9,580 bases of DNA from JAZGDL01 sp036477795 (GCA_036477795.1 JAZGDL010000313.1:1-9580); one strand, 5' to 3'. Shown: positions 1 to 6,270, counted from the first letter of the stretch. Numbers and translations: made by a program. The notes: a model not told the origin generated them from the letters alone.

Positions 1-2
1 TC

Positions 3-344
3 TCACGTAGATGGCATTTTATCCGAGGCCCGACCGTAAGGGAGGGCAGATGTTTCGGACTGCGAAAACCGCTCCCTTACGGTCGCGGCTCGGATCATCA
101 AAAGCGTCGCCAATTCTGAGACACTACAGCAGGTTCCATACAGGAGTTGACGGATTTCCTGCTTGAACGTGTCGTTCTCAGGGGCAAGCCCGCAACGCTG
201 CGGGAATTGCTTCAAGCCCTCAACGGCATCGAGCAGACCGTTGTACCAACGAGCAGCGCGGGTCGGCGATTCCTCGGCAATCCAGCCGTAGCTGCTCTCC
301 ATGTCCGCTTGCGCTTCCGGCTGGATGATGACGCGATAGATCAT
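3..344 (-). CDS. ParE/RelE-family toxin with replaced C-terminus (probably non-functional)
   Basis: The first ~71 of 113 residues look like a ParE/RelE-superfamily toxin: YRVIIQPEAQADMESSYGWI, then a helical hairpin with ARWYNGLLDAVEGLKQFP, then the strand EIRQLLYGT. In the family the next ~25-30 residues form the last two strands (roughly YRILF...VLHVRHG). Here they are absent. After LLYGT the frame runs into DNA at about 3-135 that contains a hairpin repeat, giving an unrelated tail to the stop. Family members act on DNA gyrase or on ribosome-bound mRNA, and the missing strands usually carry key residues, so the toxin is probably inactive. The start ATG overlaps the antitoxin stop as ATGA (341-344), which indicates translational coupling. 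The alternative is a divergent but functional toxin with a new tail. I am sure of the family, less sure of inactivity. Confidence 0.75.
   Translation of the reverse strand: MIYRVIIQPEAQADMESSYGWIAEESPTRAARWYNGLLDAVEGLKQFPQRCGLAPENDTFKQEIRQLLYGTCCSVSELATLLMIRAATVRERFSQSETSALPYGRASDKMPST
22..94. repeat. 26-bp-arm inverted repeat (hairpin) at the parE 3' end
   Basis: Arms 22-47 and 69-94 share the core GACCGTAAGGGAG, begin with TCCGAG, and differ at about four positions. The loop is ~21 nt. The unit lies inside the ParE reading frame and supplies its aberrant C-terminus. It has the form of a dispersed intergenic repeat. There is no T-run beside it, so it is not a classical terminator. Confidence 0.7.
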
Positions 345-640
345 TCCGTGCGCGGGATGTTGTACTTGCGGCGGATCTCCTCAAAGACCTCGTCGGCGGG
401 CCGACCTTCGCCGCGCTCCATGGACTCCAAGCCCTTTCGGATCCCTTCGATGGCTTCCGCCCGGTCGACCAGGTCGAGCAGCCGCTGGTACGACTCGGCA
501 TCCTGAACGACAACCTCCGCCTTCCCGTTCACCGTTAGGACCTGCGGTCGGCCGGTCGCCTTGAGCCGCTCGAGGTGCTCCTTGGCGTTTCGCTGGAAGT
601 CCGTCAGAGAGCAGATGTCTTGAAGCTGGATCACAGGCAC
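341..640 (-). CDS. Phd/YefM-family antitoxin
   Basis: This 99-residue protein has the Phd/YefM layout. An N-terminal DNA-binding and dimerisation fold (residues ~5-55) includes SLTDFQRNAKEHLERLKATG, then RPQVLTVNGKAEVVVQDAESYQRLL. A charged C-terminal helix (~60-99, EAIEGIRKGLESMERGEG ... EEIRRKYNI) is the usual toxin-binding part. Such antitoxins neutralise a RelE/ParE partner and repress their own promoter. The start is GTG at 640, reading MPVIQLQDI, which matches the normal N-terminus, with a GGTGAG stretch directly upstream. Its stop overlaps the toxin start by ATGA. It appears intact while its toxin does not, which would leave it an orphan that could still act as a repressor. Confidence 0.9.
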   Translation of the reverse strand: MPVIQLQDICSLTDFQRNAKEHLERLKATGRPQVLTVNGKAEVVVQDAESYQRLLDLVDRAEAIEGIRKGLESMERGEGRPADEVFEEIRRKYNIPRTE

Positions 641-673
641 CTCACCGTAAGCATGGAATTCACCACTTATTCA

Positions 674-702
674 ATGATGCGCAATCACCCCGGCCTTGTC
701 AA
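674..702 (-). promoter_or_regulatory. Predicted sigma70 promoter of the phd-parE operon
   Basis: On the minus strand a perfect -35 TTGACA (702-697) is followed after 17 nt by CATCAT (679-674), which matches TATAAT at four of six positions. Transcription would start near 667, giving a leader of ~27 nt to the GTG at 640. Spacing and position fit well. Confidence 0.6.
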
Positions 703-755
703 GTTGCCAACATCCGGGAAAGCCCCGGGAGTGCTCCTTCTATCTACCGCCCGCA

Positions 756-1030
756 AAAGGCCAGAGGTTCGAGTCCCGCCCTGCTATTATAGTCCTCTGT
801 CGTTTAACGACCTATGGACGCCCAAGAACCGCCTTTGGGAGCGATCTTGGCAACCCCGTTTCCGGTACCGTAAGCGGGCTTCTTCTTGCCCGCCCGATCG
901 GCACGACTGGGTTTGCCCCATTGTCTTTCCCTCCTTCACTTTCGTTGGGTGTTCCGCTGTCCTGGGATGGTAGTGAAATAGTCGCCCGGAAGCATGGACG
1001 AGCTTCATTCCCCGGCGAGCACAGACCTCC
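756..1030. repeat. ~275 bp dispersed repeat, copy 1 (upstream of hicAB)
   Basis: This stretch aligns in the same orientation with 2079-2354, about 85% identical by eye with small indels. The best block is 41 identical bases (816-856 = 2141-2181). Both copies contain the near-palindrome GTCGTTTAACGAC (799-811), GCTATTAT, a tRNA T-loop-like GGTTCGAG at the left end, and on the minus strand AAGGAGG followed by a start codon and a 43-44 codon frame. Homology fades near 1030. The remaining DNA here (703-755 and 1031-1160) shows nothing I recognise. Confidence 0.85.
787..921 (-). pseudogene. Possible decayed small-protein gene in repeat copy 1
   Basis: AAGGAGGG (936-929) stands 7 nt before an ATG at 921, a textbook ribosome site. 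The frame from that ATG is 44 codons of Arg-rich, low-quality protein (ends SLNDRGL). A neighbouring frame of the same DNA is open to a TAA just inside the GTCGTT palindrome and looks more protein-like: AGKKKPAYGTGNG followed by VAKIAPKGGSWASIGR. Removing one G from the ATGGGG start run would join the ATG to this frame and give a 38-residue basic protein beginning MGKPSR. I infer a frameshifted remnant of a small gene. No homologue is recognised, and it could be non-coding. Confidence 0.3.
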
Positions 1031-1161
1031 GCCACCGGTGTCCAAATGCGCTCTGACCCCAAGAACCTCCTTTCGTCCCTGGGACGACGGCACGCGGGAC
1101 ATTTGGGATGGTTCAGAAAGCCGATCCATACAATGCCGTGAGTCGCAGAGGATTTGCGCGG

Positions 1162-1599
1162 TCAGGCAGCCCCGGTGCCTCGCGTCAAGGCCGTGGCGCG
1201 AACGAAATCCGCCACGCCTTTATACCCCAAACGTCTTGCGGCTTCCTGCAGCACGAGTTTCTCCTGCGCCGAAACCCTTACGTTGACCTGGCTGTCTCGT
1301 TTTCCCGCGGACGCCGGCAGGGGAGGATTGTGGCCATCTTCGATCATCGTTGCGACCGCAAGCGTCAATGCCCGCAGCGTCGCCTTGACGCACGCGCCGG
1401 GGGTTCTTCCGTCCGCGTAGACGTTGGGTAATTCAACGGCGCTGCCGACATACCCCAGCTCGTCATTTCGCTCGAGCATCAACTTATAGCGGGACGCGAG
1501 CTCTTCCGCGCGTTTCAGTATCGCGGGCGCGAACGGGCGGTCGATCGCTTTACTCTTCTTCGCGCTGCTCCGCGAGGATCTGGTCGATTTTCGCGACAT
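1162..1599 (-). CDS. hicB: HicB-family antitoxin
   Basis: This ~145-residue protein has the HicB plan. A partial RNase H-like core includes IDRPFAPAILKRAEELA, then ELGYVGSAVELPNVYADGRT, then PGACVKATLRALTLAVATMIEDG (residues ~20-92). A C-terminal ribbon-helix-helix-like segment follows (QVNVRVSAQEKLVLQEAARR, then LGYKGVADFVRATAL, ~104-138). HicB binds and inhibits HicA and represses the operon through its DNA-binding domain. The ATG at 1599 lies inside hicA, so the genes overlap by 50 nt. A GTG at 1608 is the alternative start. The first ~18 residues (SRKSTRSSRSSAKKSK) are an unusual basic extension forced by the overlap, since the family normally begins close to the IDRPF motif. Confidence 0.88.
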   Translation of the reverse strand: MSRKSTRSSRSSAKKSKAIDRPFAPAILKRAEELASRYKLMLERNDELGYVGSAVELPNVYADGRTPGACVKATLRALTLAVATMIEDGHNPPLPASAGKRDSQVNVRVSAQEKLVLQEAARRLGYKGVADFVRATALTRGTGAA

Positions 1600-1753
1600 A
1601 AAACACACTCACCCTTCCCCCGTGCACCGGGATAAGAATCGGAAGCTCGTTGCCCTTGGTGAAGATTCTGTAGGGCGGCTCAATCCTGGACAGTTTCCAG
1701 CCGTGCGATTCCAGTAGCTCCAAGATGTCGGAAAACGGAACCTGAGCCGCCAT
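1550..1753 (-). CDS. hicA: HicA-family toxin (variant lacking the usual His pair)
   Basis: This 67-residue protein has the small dsRBD-like HicA fold: SDILELLESHGWKLSRI, then a strand pair with YRIFTKGNELPILIPVHGG, then RVSVFYVAKIDQILAEQ. HicA toxins cleave mRNA. Family members normally carry a SHHIY/F motif in strand 2 whose His is catalytic. Here the equivalent stretch is PPYRIF, with Tyr and Arg in place of the two His, so RNase activity is doubtful or uses other residues. AAGGGGG stands 6 nt before the ATG at 1753, and hicB follows with a 50-nt overlap. The order hicA then hicB is the usual one. Confidence 0.85.
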   Translation of the reverse strand: MAAQVPFSDILELLESHGWKLSRIEPPYRIFTKGNELPILIPVHGGRVSVFYVAKIDQILAEQREEE

Positions 1754-1918
1754 CGCAGACCCCCTTGTGCCAAGAATCCATCACACCCCGACCATGCTAC
1801 CAAGCACGCCCGGGGGACTCCATTCCCAGCACCGGGGAGGATTCCAACGGCTGACGCCTACCGTGTTCCTGCGGGCCCAGGTCACCGCCGGTCGGACGCA
1901 GGGTTCGCATTCTGTTGG

Positions 1919-1947
1919 AGTATAGCTTAGGCTATACGTCAGGTCAA
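1919..1947 (-). promoter_or_regulatory. Predicted sigma70 promoter of hicAB
   Basis: On the minus strand TTGACC (1947-1942) and TATACT (1924-1919) are separated by exactly 17 nt. Each hexamer differs from consensus at one position. Transcription would begin near 1912, leaving a leader of about 160 nt before hicA. I see no other gene in the leader (1754-1912). Confidence 0.7.
1920..1937. promoter_or_regulatory. Operator-like palindrome in the hicAB promoter
   Basis: GTATAGC (1920-1926) and GCTATAC (1931-1937) form a perfect 7-bp inverted repeat around TTAG. It covers the 3' part of the promoter spacer and most of the -10 element. This is where an autorepressing HicB ribbon-helix-helix would be expected to bind. 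The site is visible in the sequence, but the assignment to HicB is inference. Confidence 0.55.
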
Positions 1948-2078
1948 GTGCTGGGCAGCCGTCTTGTTGGCCCAGCACGCCCCACGCAAGATGCGAAACT
2001 GTCCCGCAAGCCGTAGGTTACGATCGACTTAGTCTTCGCGCTGGTCAACGGAGAACACCCCGCTCCGCTGTCGAAACC

Positions 2079-2354
2079 AAAGGCCCGCAGGTTCGAGCCC
2101 CGCCACCGCTATTATAAGGCCTTGTCGTTTAACGACTTACGGACGCCCAAGAACCGCCTTTGGGAGCGATCTTGGCAACCCGTTTCCCGTACCGTAAACG
2201 GGTTTCTTCTTGCCCGCCCGATCGGGTCGGCTGTTTGCCCCACTGTCTTTGCCTCCTTCACTTTCTTCGGGCGTTTCGCTATCCTGGGATGGTAGTGAGA
2301 TAGTCGCCCGGAAGCACGGATGAGCTTCATGTCCCGGGACGAGACAACCTTCGG
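2079..2354. repeat. ~275 bp dispersed repeat, copy 2 (downstream side of hicAB region)
   Basis: Same-orientation partner of 756-1030. It carries GGTTCGAG (2090-2097), GCTATTAT (2108-2115), GTCGTTTAACGAC (2124-2136) and the 41-base identical block 2141-2181. The copies start 1323 bp apart and enclose hicAB, its promoter and the otherwise empty stretch 1975-2078. The right end reaches the ribosome-site-like GGAGGG at 2353-2358, just ahead of the large exported-protein gene. Confidence 0.85.
2112..2243 (-). pseudogene. Possible decayed small-protein gene in repeat copy 2
   Basis: AAGGAGG (2258-2252) stands 8 nt before a GTG at 2243, and a 43-codon frame runs to TAA. The frame's middle is shifted relative to copy 1 because of 1-2 nt indels, so the two proteins agree only at MGQT and over the last ~22 residues (GCQDRSQRRFLGV ... 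SLND). The alternative frame again reads AGKKKPVYGTGNG but is broken by one missing base before the VAKIAPKGGSWAS part. This pattern fits two independently decaying copies of one small gene. Coding status is uncertain. Confidence 0.28.
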
Positions 2355-2447
2355 AGGGACCACAAGATGCCCAACCCGTGCATTCTCAACCGCGAATCGC
2401 GTCCTCACGCCCGGCGATCGTGGTCCAATAGGCCACGGAGCAGAAGC

Positions 2448-5400
2448 ATGGCGCGTGTCTACACCCAACGGAGTGTAAATAATGCTGTGCTTATTGGTTT
2501 CTTCGCCGTGACTCTTGCAGATCCAGTTCATGGGCAGATTTGCGCCGAATGGGCTCCCGAACTCTTCCTGACTCCCGGAATCGACGGCCCCGTCTACACG
2601 TCAACAGTGTATGACGATGGTACGGGACCGGCCCTCTACGTGGCCGGTGAATTCACCAAGGCCGGCGGGATACGCGCCAACAATATCGCCAGGTGGAATG
2701 GGGCCGAGTGGTCGCCGCTCGGTGCAGGCACGAATAACAGCGTTCATGCACTGGCGGTCTACGATGATGGAAGCGGGCCTGCTCTTTATGCCGGCGGCTG
2801 GTTTACTCACGCGGGCGGAACTCTCGTCAATTACATTGCCAAGTGGAATGGACAGGAGTGGTCGCCGCTTGGCAGCGGGATGATTGGTTTCGGCTGTACG
2901 GTCGTGAGCAGCCTCGTGGTATTCGATAACGGTTCGGGGGAGGCCTTATACGCCGGGGGCTGTTTCTCTTCTGCCGGCGATGCCTGGAGAACGGCCCACA
3001 TCGCCAAGTGGGACGGGCAAGAGTGGTCCACTGTCGATGGCACTTCTACGAGCACCGACTCGCGTGGGGTAAATGCACTGGCCGTCTACGACGACGGCTA
3101 CGGTAGCGGACCGGTTCTCTACGCCGCGGGCACCTTCAAGATCAATGGAGTCATTTTGATTCGTCGTCTCGGGCGTTTGGTCGGGAGTGATTGGCTGATC
3201 GTTCCCAGCGAACTAATCGGATCAGGCGCAAGCACGCGGATTTGGACCCTGACCGTTCTAGACCAGAACCCCGGCCCCGTGCTGATTGCCGGAGGATGGT
3301 TCAGGGGTGTAGACGGCGTCGCCGCCGAGAACATAGCCCAATGGGACGGTCAATCGTGGGCTGCGCTCGGCAGCGGGACCGATAGCACGGTCCACACTGT
3401 TGCTGTGCACGACGATGGAACAGGTCCGGCTCTCTATGCAGGGGGGACATTCCGCGATGCGGGCGGTGTCGATGTGGCCAACGTGGCTAAGTGGGATGGC
3501 GCGAACTGGTCGCAGCTCAACGAACGCTCCTCGACGGGCGTTGTGAGAGCCTCGACCCTAACCAGCTACGACGAAGGCTCCGGGCCACGGTTGTTCGTCG
3601 GCGGAGAGTTTTTTTCACGCGGCAACGACTACCGGCACGTCGAGAACATTGCCCGCTGGGATGGGATTAGGTGGACGCCGGTCGGGCCGGGAATCAACTG
3701 CCAATCCGCAGATCGCTTTTGCGCTCCAGTAGTATACGAGTTGCTCACGCATGATGACGGCGGCGGAGAAATGCTGTTTGCCGGGGGTATCTTCGAGGCT
3801 CTTGGCGAGCAGCGGGCGGTGGGCATCGCCAAGTGGGACGGTCACGCTTGGCGTCCGGTGGGGGACGGTACGATGATCCCTACTGGTTTTGATCCGTTTA
3901 TCATGGGCTCGGCCGTATTCGACGACGGCACCGGGCCGGCCCTTTATGTTTCCGGGAACTTTGGCAGAATCGGCGGTGTTGGGGCTTCGCATATCGCCAA
4001 GTGGGACGGCACCACTTGGTCTCCGTTTGGAGGCGGCATCTCGGGGATCGCCCTAGATATGGAGGTGCACGATGACGGAAACGGCCCGGCCCTTTACGTC
4101 GCGGGTAACATATCCCTGGCCGGCGCTATGCCCGTCAACAACATCGCCAAATGGGATGGGCGGCGCTGGTTGGACGTGGGAGGAGGCATGACAGGCTGGG
4201 GAAATGCTCTAGCCGTCTACGACGACGGCGACGGGCCTGCTCTTTACGTTGGTGGAAACTTCCGTTCTGCAGGCGGCGTCAGCAGCCGTAACATCGCCAA
4301 GTGGGACGGTCAGGCCTGGCACGCTCTAGCTGATGGGCTTTGTTGCAGGGAAGTCCATGGCCTGGCGGTGTACGATGAAGGCGCCGGTCCCGTCCTATTC
4401 GCGGGTGGAGAGTTTCGGTTCACACTCCCTGACGGGACCGCGGTCGATTATATCGCCAGATGGGACGGCAGCGAGTGGTCCGCCGTCGCTGACGGATTCG
4501 GGGGAGGTATCCTCTATCGCGTGTACACGCTGGGCACGTTCGACGATGGCGCCGGTGAGGCCCTCTATGTCGGTGGTTCGCTTACGACCACAGGACCGTG
4601 GCGCAGAGACGGCGTCGCCAGATGGGATGGTCATTCGTGGTCGTTCCTGGCTGAGGGTATCAATGGCACGGTCCGGGCCTTCGCGTCCCTTGCCGATGGG
4701 GATCGGCAGGTATTGTACGCCGGCGGAACCTTTGAGGAAGCAGGAGGTGCCCCGTCCTTCAGCGTGGCCAAGTGGTACGGATGCTCGGCGGATTGTGGAG
4801 GGCCCTCCATTGATCTGCATCCTTCCAACCGCACCGTCAATACGTGCGAGTCATTGATGTTCGAGGTGTTCTCGCCAGACCCCGAGGTGTACTACCGCTG
4901 GCGCAAAGATGGCAAGAATCTGTCGGATGATGATCGGATTTCCGGCAGCACTACCGAGACGCTCATCATCACCAACGCGCAAACGTCCGATCGGGGCAGC
5001 TATGATTGCGTGGTTCGCGATCCGGCCCACGAGTGCCCGACCGTGTCCGCGGCAGCGATCCTCGAAGTGATCGACGTACCCAACTGCTGCGCCACGGACT
5101 TGCAGTGCGAAAAGTGTGAGACGTGTGATGTGGCCACCCACACCTGCAACAGGGACGTCCCAAACTGCTGCAGCTCAGACGCCCAATGTGATGACGGCGA
5201 CCCTTGCACGGACGACTTCTGTATTCCTATGACCAACGTGTGCAGGAACACGAACATGTGCGGGGCGTGCTGCCTGCCCGACAGGACGTGCGGTGAGGAC
5301 TTCAGAGAAGAGGACTGTCTGGCACTGAGCGGTCCACACAACTTCCTGGGCATCAATTCTCTGTGCCGAGGCGAGGGGAAAGACTGCCTGCCGGCCCCGA

Positions 5401-5516
5401 CCGTCTCGGAGTGGGGGATGGCCATTTTGGCTGCGCTGCTCTTGATCGGGTTGACGGTGAAGTTCCGCCGGCGCTGGGGATTCGGGGGACATACACCTTA
5501 TCTCTCATGGAGATGA
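2448..5516 (+). CDS. Large exported 14-repeat propeller-like protein with Ig, Cys-rich and IPTL-CTERM-like tail
   Basis: A 1022-residue protein in five parts. Residues 1-29 are a signal peptide (basic N-end, hydrophobic AVLIGFFAVTLA, likely cut after PVHG). Residues ~50-780 hold 14 repeats of ~50 residues with consensus YDDGxGPALYVGGxF ... AGG ... IAKWDGxxWxxLGxG. Residues ~786-875 form an Ig-like domain with its Cys pair (NTCESL and SYDCVV) and core Trp (YYRWRKDGKNL). Residues ~878-980 are Cys-rich, with VPNCC twice and GACCLPDRTCG. From residue 984 PTVSEWG, a hydrophobic helix and KFRRR make an IPTL-CTERM-like sorting signal, so the protein is probably exported and then anchored or processed by an exosortase-type system. 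GGAG lies 7 nt before the ATG at 2448. An in-frame ATG at 2367 with GGAGGG would add 27 Arg/Pro-rich residues ahead of the signal peptide, which is less likely. The function is unknown. The repeats suggest beta-propellers used for binding. Confidence 0.85.
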   Translation: MARVYTQRSVNNAVLIGFFAVTLADPVHGQICAEWAPELFLTPGIDGPVYTSTVYDDGTGPALYVAGEFTKAGGIRANNIARWNGAEWSPLGAGTNNSVHALAVYDDGSGPALYAGGWFTHAGGTLVNYIAKWNGQEWSPLGSGMIGFGCTVVSSLVVFDNGSGEALYAGGCFSSAGDAWRTAHIAKWDGQEWSTVDGTSTSTDSRGVNALAVYDDGYGSGPVLYAAGTFKINGVILIRRLGRLVGSDWLIVPSELIGSGASTRIWTLTVLDQNPGPVLIAGGWFRGVDGVAAENIAQWDGQSWAALGSGTDSTVHTVAVHDDGTGPALYAGGTFRDAGGVDVANVAKWDGANWSQLNERSSTGVVRASTLTSYDEGSGPRLFVGGEFFSRGNDYRHVENIARWDGIRWTPVGPGINCQSADRFCAPVVYELLTHDDGGGEMLFAGGIFEALGEQRAVGIAKWDGHAWRPVGDGTMIPTGFDPFIMGSAVFDDGTGPALYVSGNFGRIGGVGASHIAKWDGTTWSPFGGGISGIALDMEVHDDGNGPALYVAGNISLAGAMPVNNIAKWDGRRWLDVGGGMTGWGNALAVYDDGDGPALYVGGNFRSAGGVSSRNIAKWDGQAWHALADGLCCREVHGLAVYDEGAGPVLFAGGEFRFTLPDGTAVDYIARWDGSEWSAVADGFGGGILYRVYTLGTFDDGAGEALYVGGSLTTTGPWRRDGVARWDGHSWSFLAEGINGTVRAFASLADGDRQVLYAGGTFEEAGGAPSFSVAKWYGCSADCGGPSIDLHPSNRTVNTCESLMFEVFSPDPEVYYRWRKDGKNLSDDDRISGSTTETLIITNAQTSDRGSYDCVVRDPAHECPTVSAAAILEVIDVPNCCATDLQCEKCETCDVATHTCNRDVPNCCSSDAQCDDGDPCTDDFCIPMTNVCRNTNMCGACCLPDRTCGEDFREEDCLALSGPHNFLGINSLCRGEGKDCLPAPTVSEWGMAILAALLLIGLTVKFRRRWGFGGHTPYLSWR
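2598..4785 (+). repeat. Fourteen tandem ~50-residue protein repeats
   Basis: The repeats are visible from the recurring aspartate-rich turn (YDDGTGPALY, YDDGSGPALY, FDDGTGPALY, YDDGDGPALY, and so on) and from IAKWDG / IARWDG with a following Trp. Repeat 4 is the most degenerate (RRLGRLVGSDW replaces IAKWDG), repeat 5 lacks the DDG turn (LDQNPGPVL), and repeat 14 ends early at AKWYG. The spacing is irregular because several units carry insertions of 5-15 residues. At DNA level the copies are diverged, so this is an old expansion and not recent slippage. Confidence 0.85.
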
Positions 5517-5534
5517 CGGACATCCATCGCATTC

Positions 5535-5650
5535 CGACCTGCGCCAGGCAGGGCAGGTCGTTGACGTCCCATTACGATCTGGCGTGGAGCGAAGGCCACC
5601 CGTGTGTCAGTGGGATGGTGAAGCCCGGTAGGGCAGGTCGTTGACCTGCC
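5535..5650. repeat. Short repeats and hairpins after the exported-protein gene
   Basis: CGACCTGC (5535-5542) pairs with GCAGGTCG (5553-5560). The string GGGCAGGTCGTTGAC occurs at 5551-5565 and again at 5631-5645. The second copy forms a perfect 8-bp hairpin, GGCAGGTC-gtt-GACCTGCC (5632-5650), followed by TTTACC. The last hairpin may act as a weak terminator for the gene ending at 5516, but its T-run is only three bases. The rest of 5651-5729 shows nothing recognisable. Confidence 0.6.
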
Positions 5651-5729
5651 TTTACCATGTGTGGTGGGGTAAGCGTCCTCCGCGGGTCTGGGCAATGGTG
5701 AAGGCAGGTGAATCACCCACGCAACTTCT

Positions 5730-5789
5730 GCTCACGTCGGGCACGCTGGTGCTTCGGCATCGTCGGTCGGTGGCGGCGTAGCACGCCGC
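5730..5789. repeat. 41-bp repeat with hairpin, copy 1 (left of MNT/HEPN pair)
   Basis: Positions 5730-5770 match 6714-6754 at 38 of 41 bases, with the core ACGCTGGTGCTTCGGCAT. Immediately after it, GCGGCGT (5773-5779) pairs with ACGCCGC (5783-5789) around a 3-nt loop. The same arrangement, repeat then hairpin, occurs in copy 2. From 5790 to 5925, ahead of the next gene, I see no clear promoter. Confidence 0.75.
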
Positions 5790-5925
5790 AATGAAAGAAC
5801 GCGTCGAGCCGCCGATCGTGGGACCCCGTGTGCCCGCTCGCTGGTGACGCGGACGGGTAGCTCGAGTTTGCCAAAGCGGCGCGATTCCGGTTCAATGGAG
5901 CGACACTTTGCACGGAGCGAGACAA

Positions 5926-6270
5926 ATGCGAAGGGTTGCGGACGTACGGCTGGCTGTGAAGGATCGCAGAGCGATCACCGCTGCTGCCACCGTGCTCAAA
6001 GCCTCTTTTCCGGTACGGGAAATGGTCCTGTTTGGATCGAAGGCACGGGGCGAGACCCGGCAAGACGCCGATACCGACCTGCTGGTCTTGACCACCCGGA
6101 AACTTGCCTGGGCCGAACGGACAGCCATGATAGACGCCCTCTTCGACCTCCAACTTCAGTACGATGTGATCATCAGCCTGCTGATCATCCCGGCGGATGA
6201 ATGGTTCAGCGGAGTGTACCAGGTCTTGCCGATCCGGGAGGAGATCGAGCGGGACGGGGTCCGAATGTGA
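5926..6270 (+). CDS. MNT-type nucleotidyltransferase (antitoxin of an MNT/HEPN module)
   Basis: This 114-residue minimal nucleotidyltransferase has the motif G37-S-K-A-R-G-E followed by D47-x-D49-x-D51 (FGSKARGETRQDADTDLLVL), the nucleotide- and metal-binding signature of the pol-beta superfamily. A third acidic residue is likely D80 in LQYDVIIS. Such proteins pair with HEPN toxins, and characterised MntA members silence the partner by adding AMP to it. The ATG at 5926 is preferred because GGAG stands 8 nt upstream. A TTG at 5908 would add six residues. The stop TGA overlaps the GTG start of the HEPN gene (GTGA), so the two are translationally coupled. The catalytic motif is complete. Confidence 0.88.
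   Translation: MRRVADVRLAVKDRRAITAAATVLKASFPVREMVLFGSKARGETRQDADTDLLVLTTRKLAWAERTAMIDALFDLQLQYDVIISLLIIPADEWFSGVYQVLPIREEIERDGVRM

Noticed and set aside
147..506. 119-codon plus-strand frame over the first module
   Set aside because: Shadow of the Phd/ParE genes on the opposite strand.
756..790. tRNA 3'-end-like sequence (GGTTCGAGTCCCGCC), repeated at 2079-2115
   Set aside because: Only the T-loop region is tRNA-like. The T stem has mismatches, and no anticodon arm, D arm or matching acceptor strand lies upstream in either copy.
799..811. Integron attC-like core (GTTTAAC fits RYYYAAC; a GTTGGGT further on fits GTTRRRY)
   Set aside because: The GTTRRRY match is absent from the second copy, and the DNA between does not fold as an attC hairpin. 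The GTTTAAC is simply the centre of a short palindrome.
1781..1978. 65-codon minus-strand frame upstream of hicA
   Set aside because: It spans the hicAB promoter, has no ribosome site, and its composition is not protein-like.
2598..4785. DNA tandem repeats or CRISPR-like periodicity inside the large gene
   Set aside because: The period is at protein level (~150 nt, variable) with diverged DNA. There are no identical short repeats with unique spacers.
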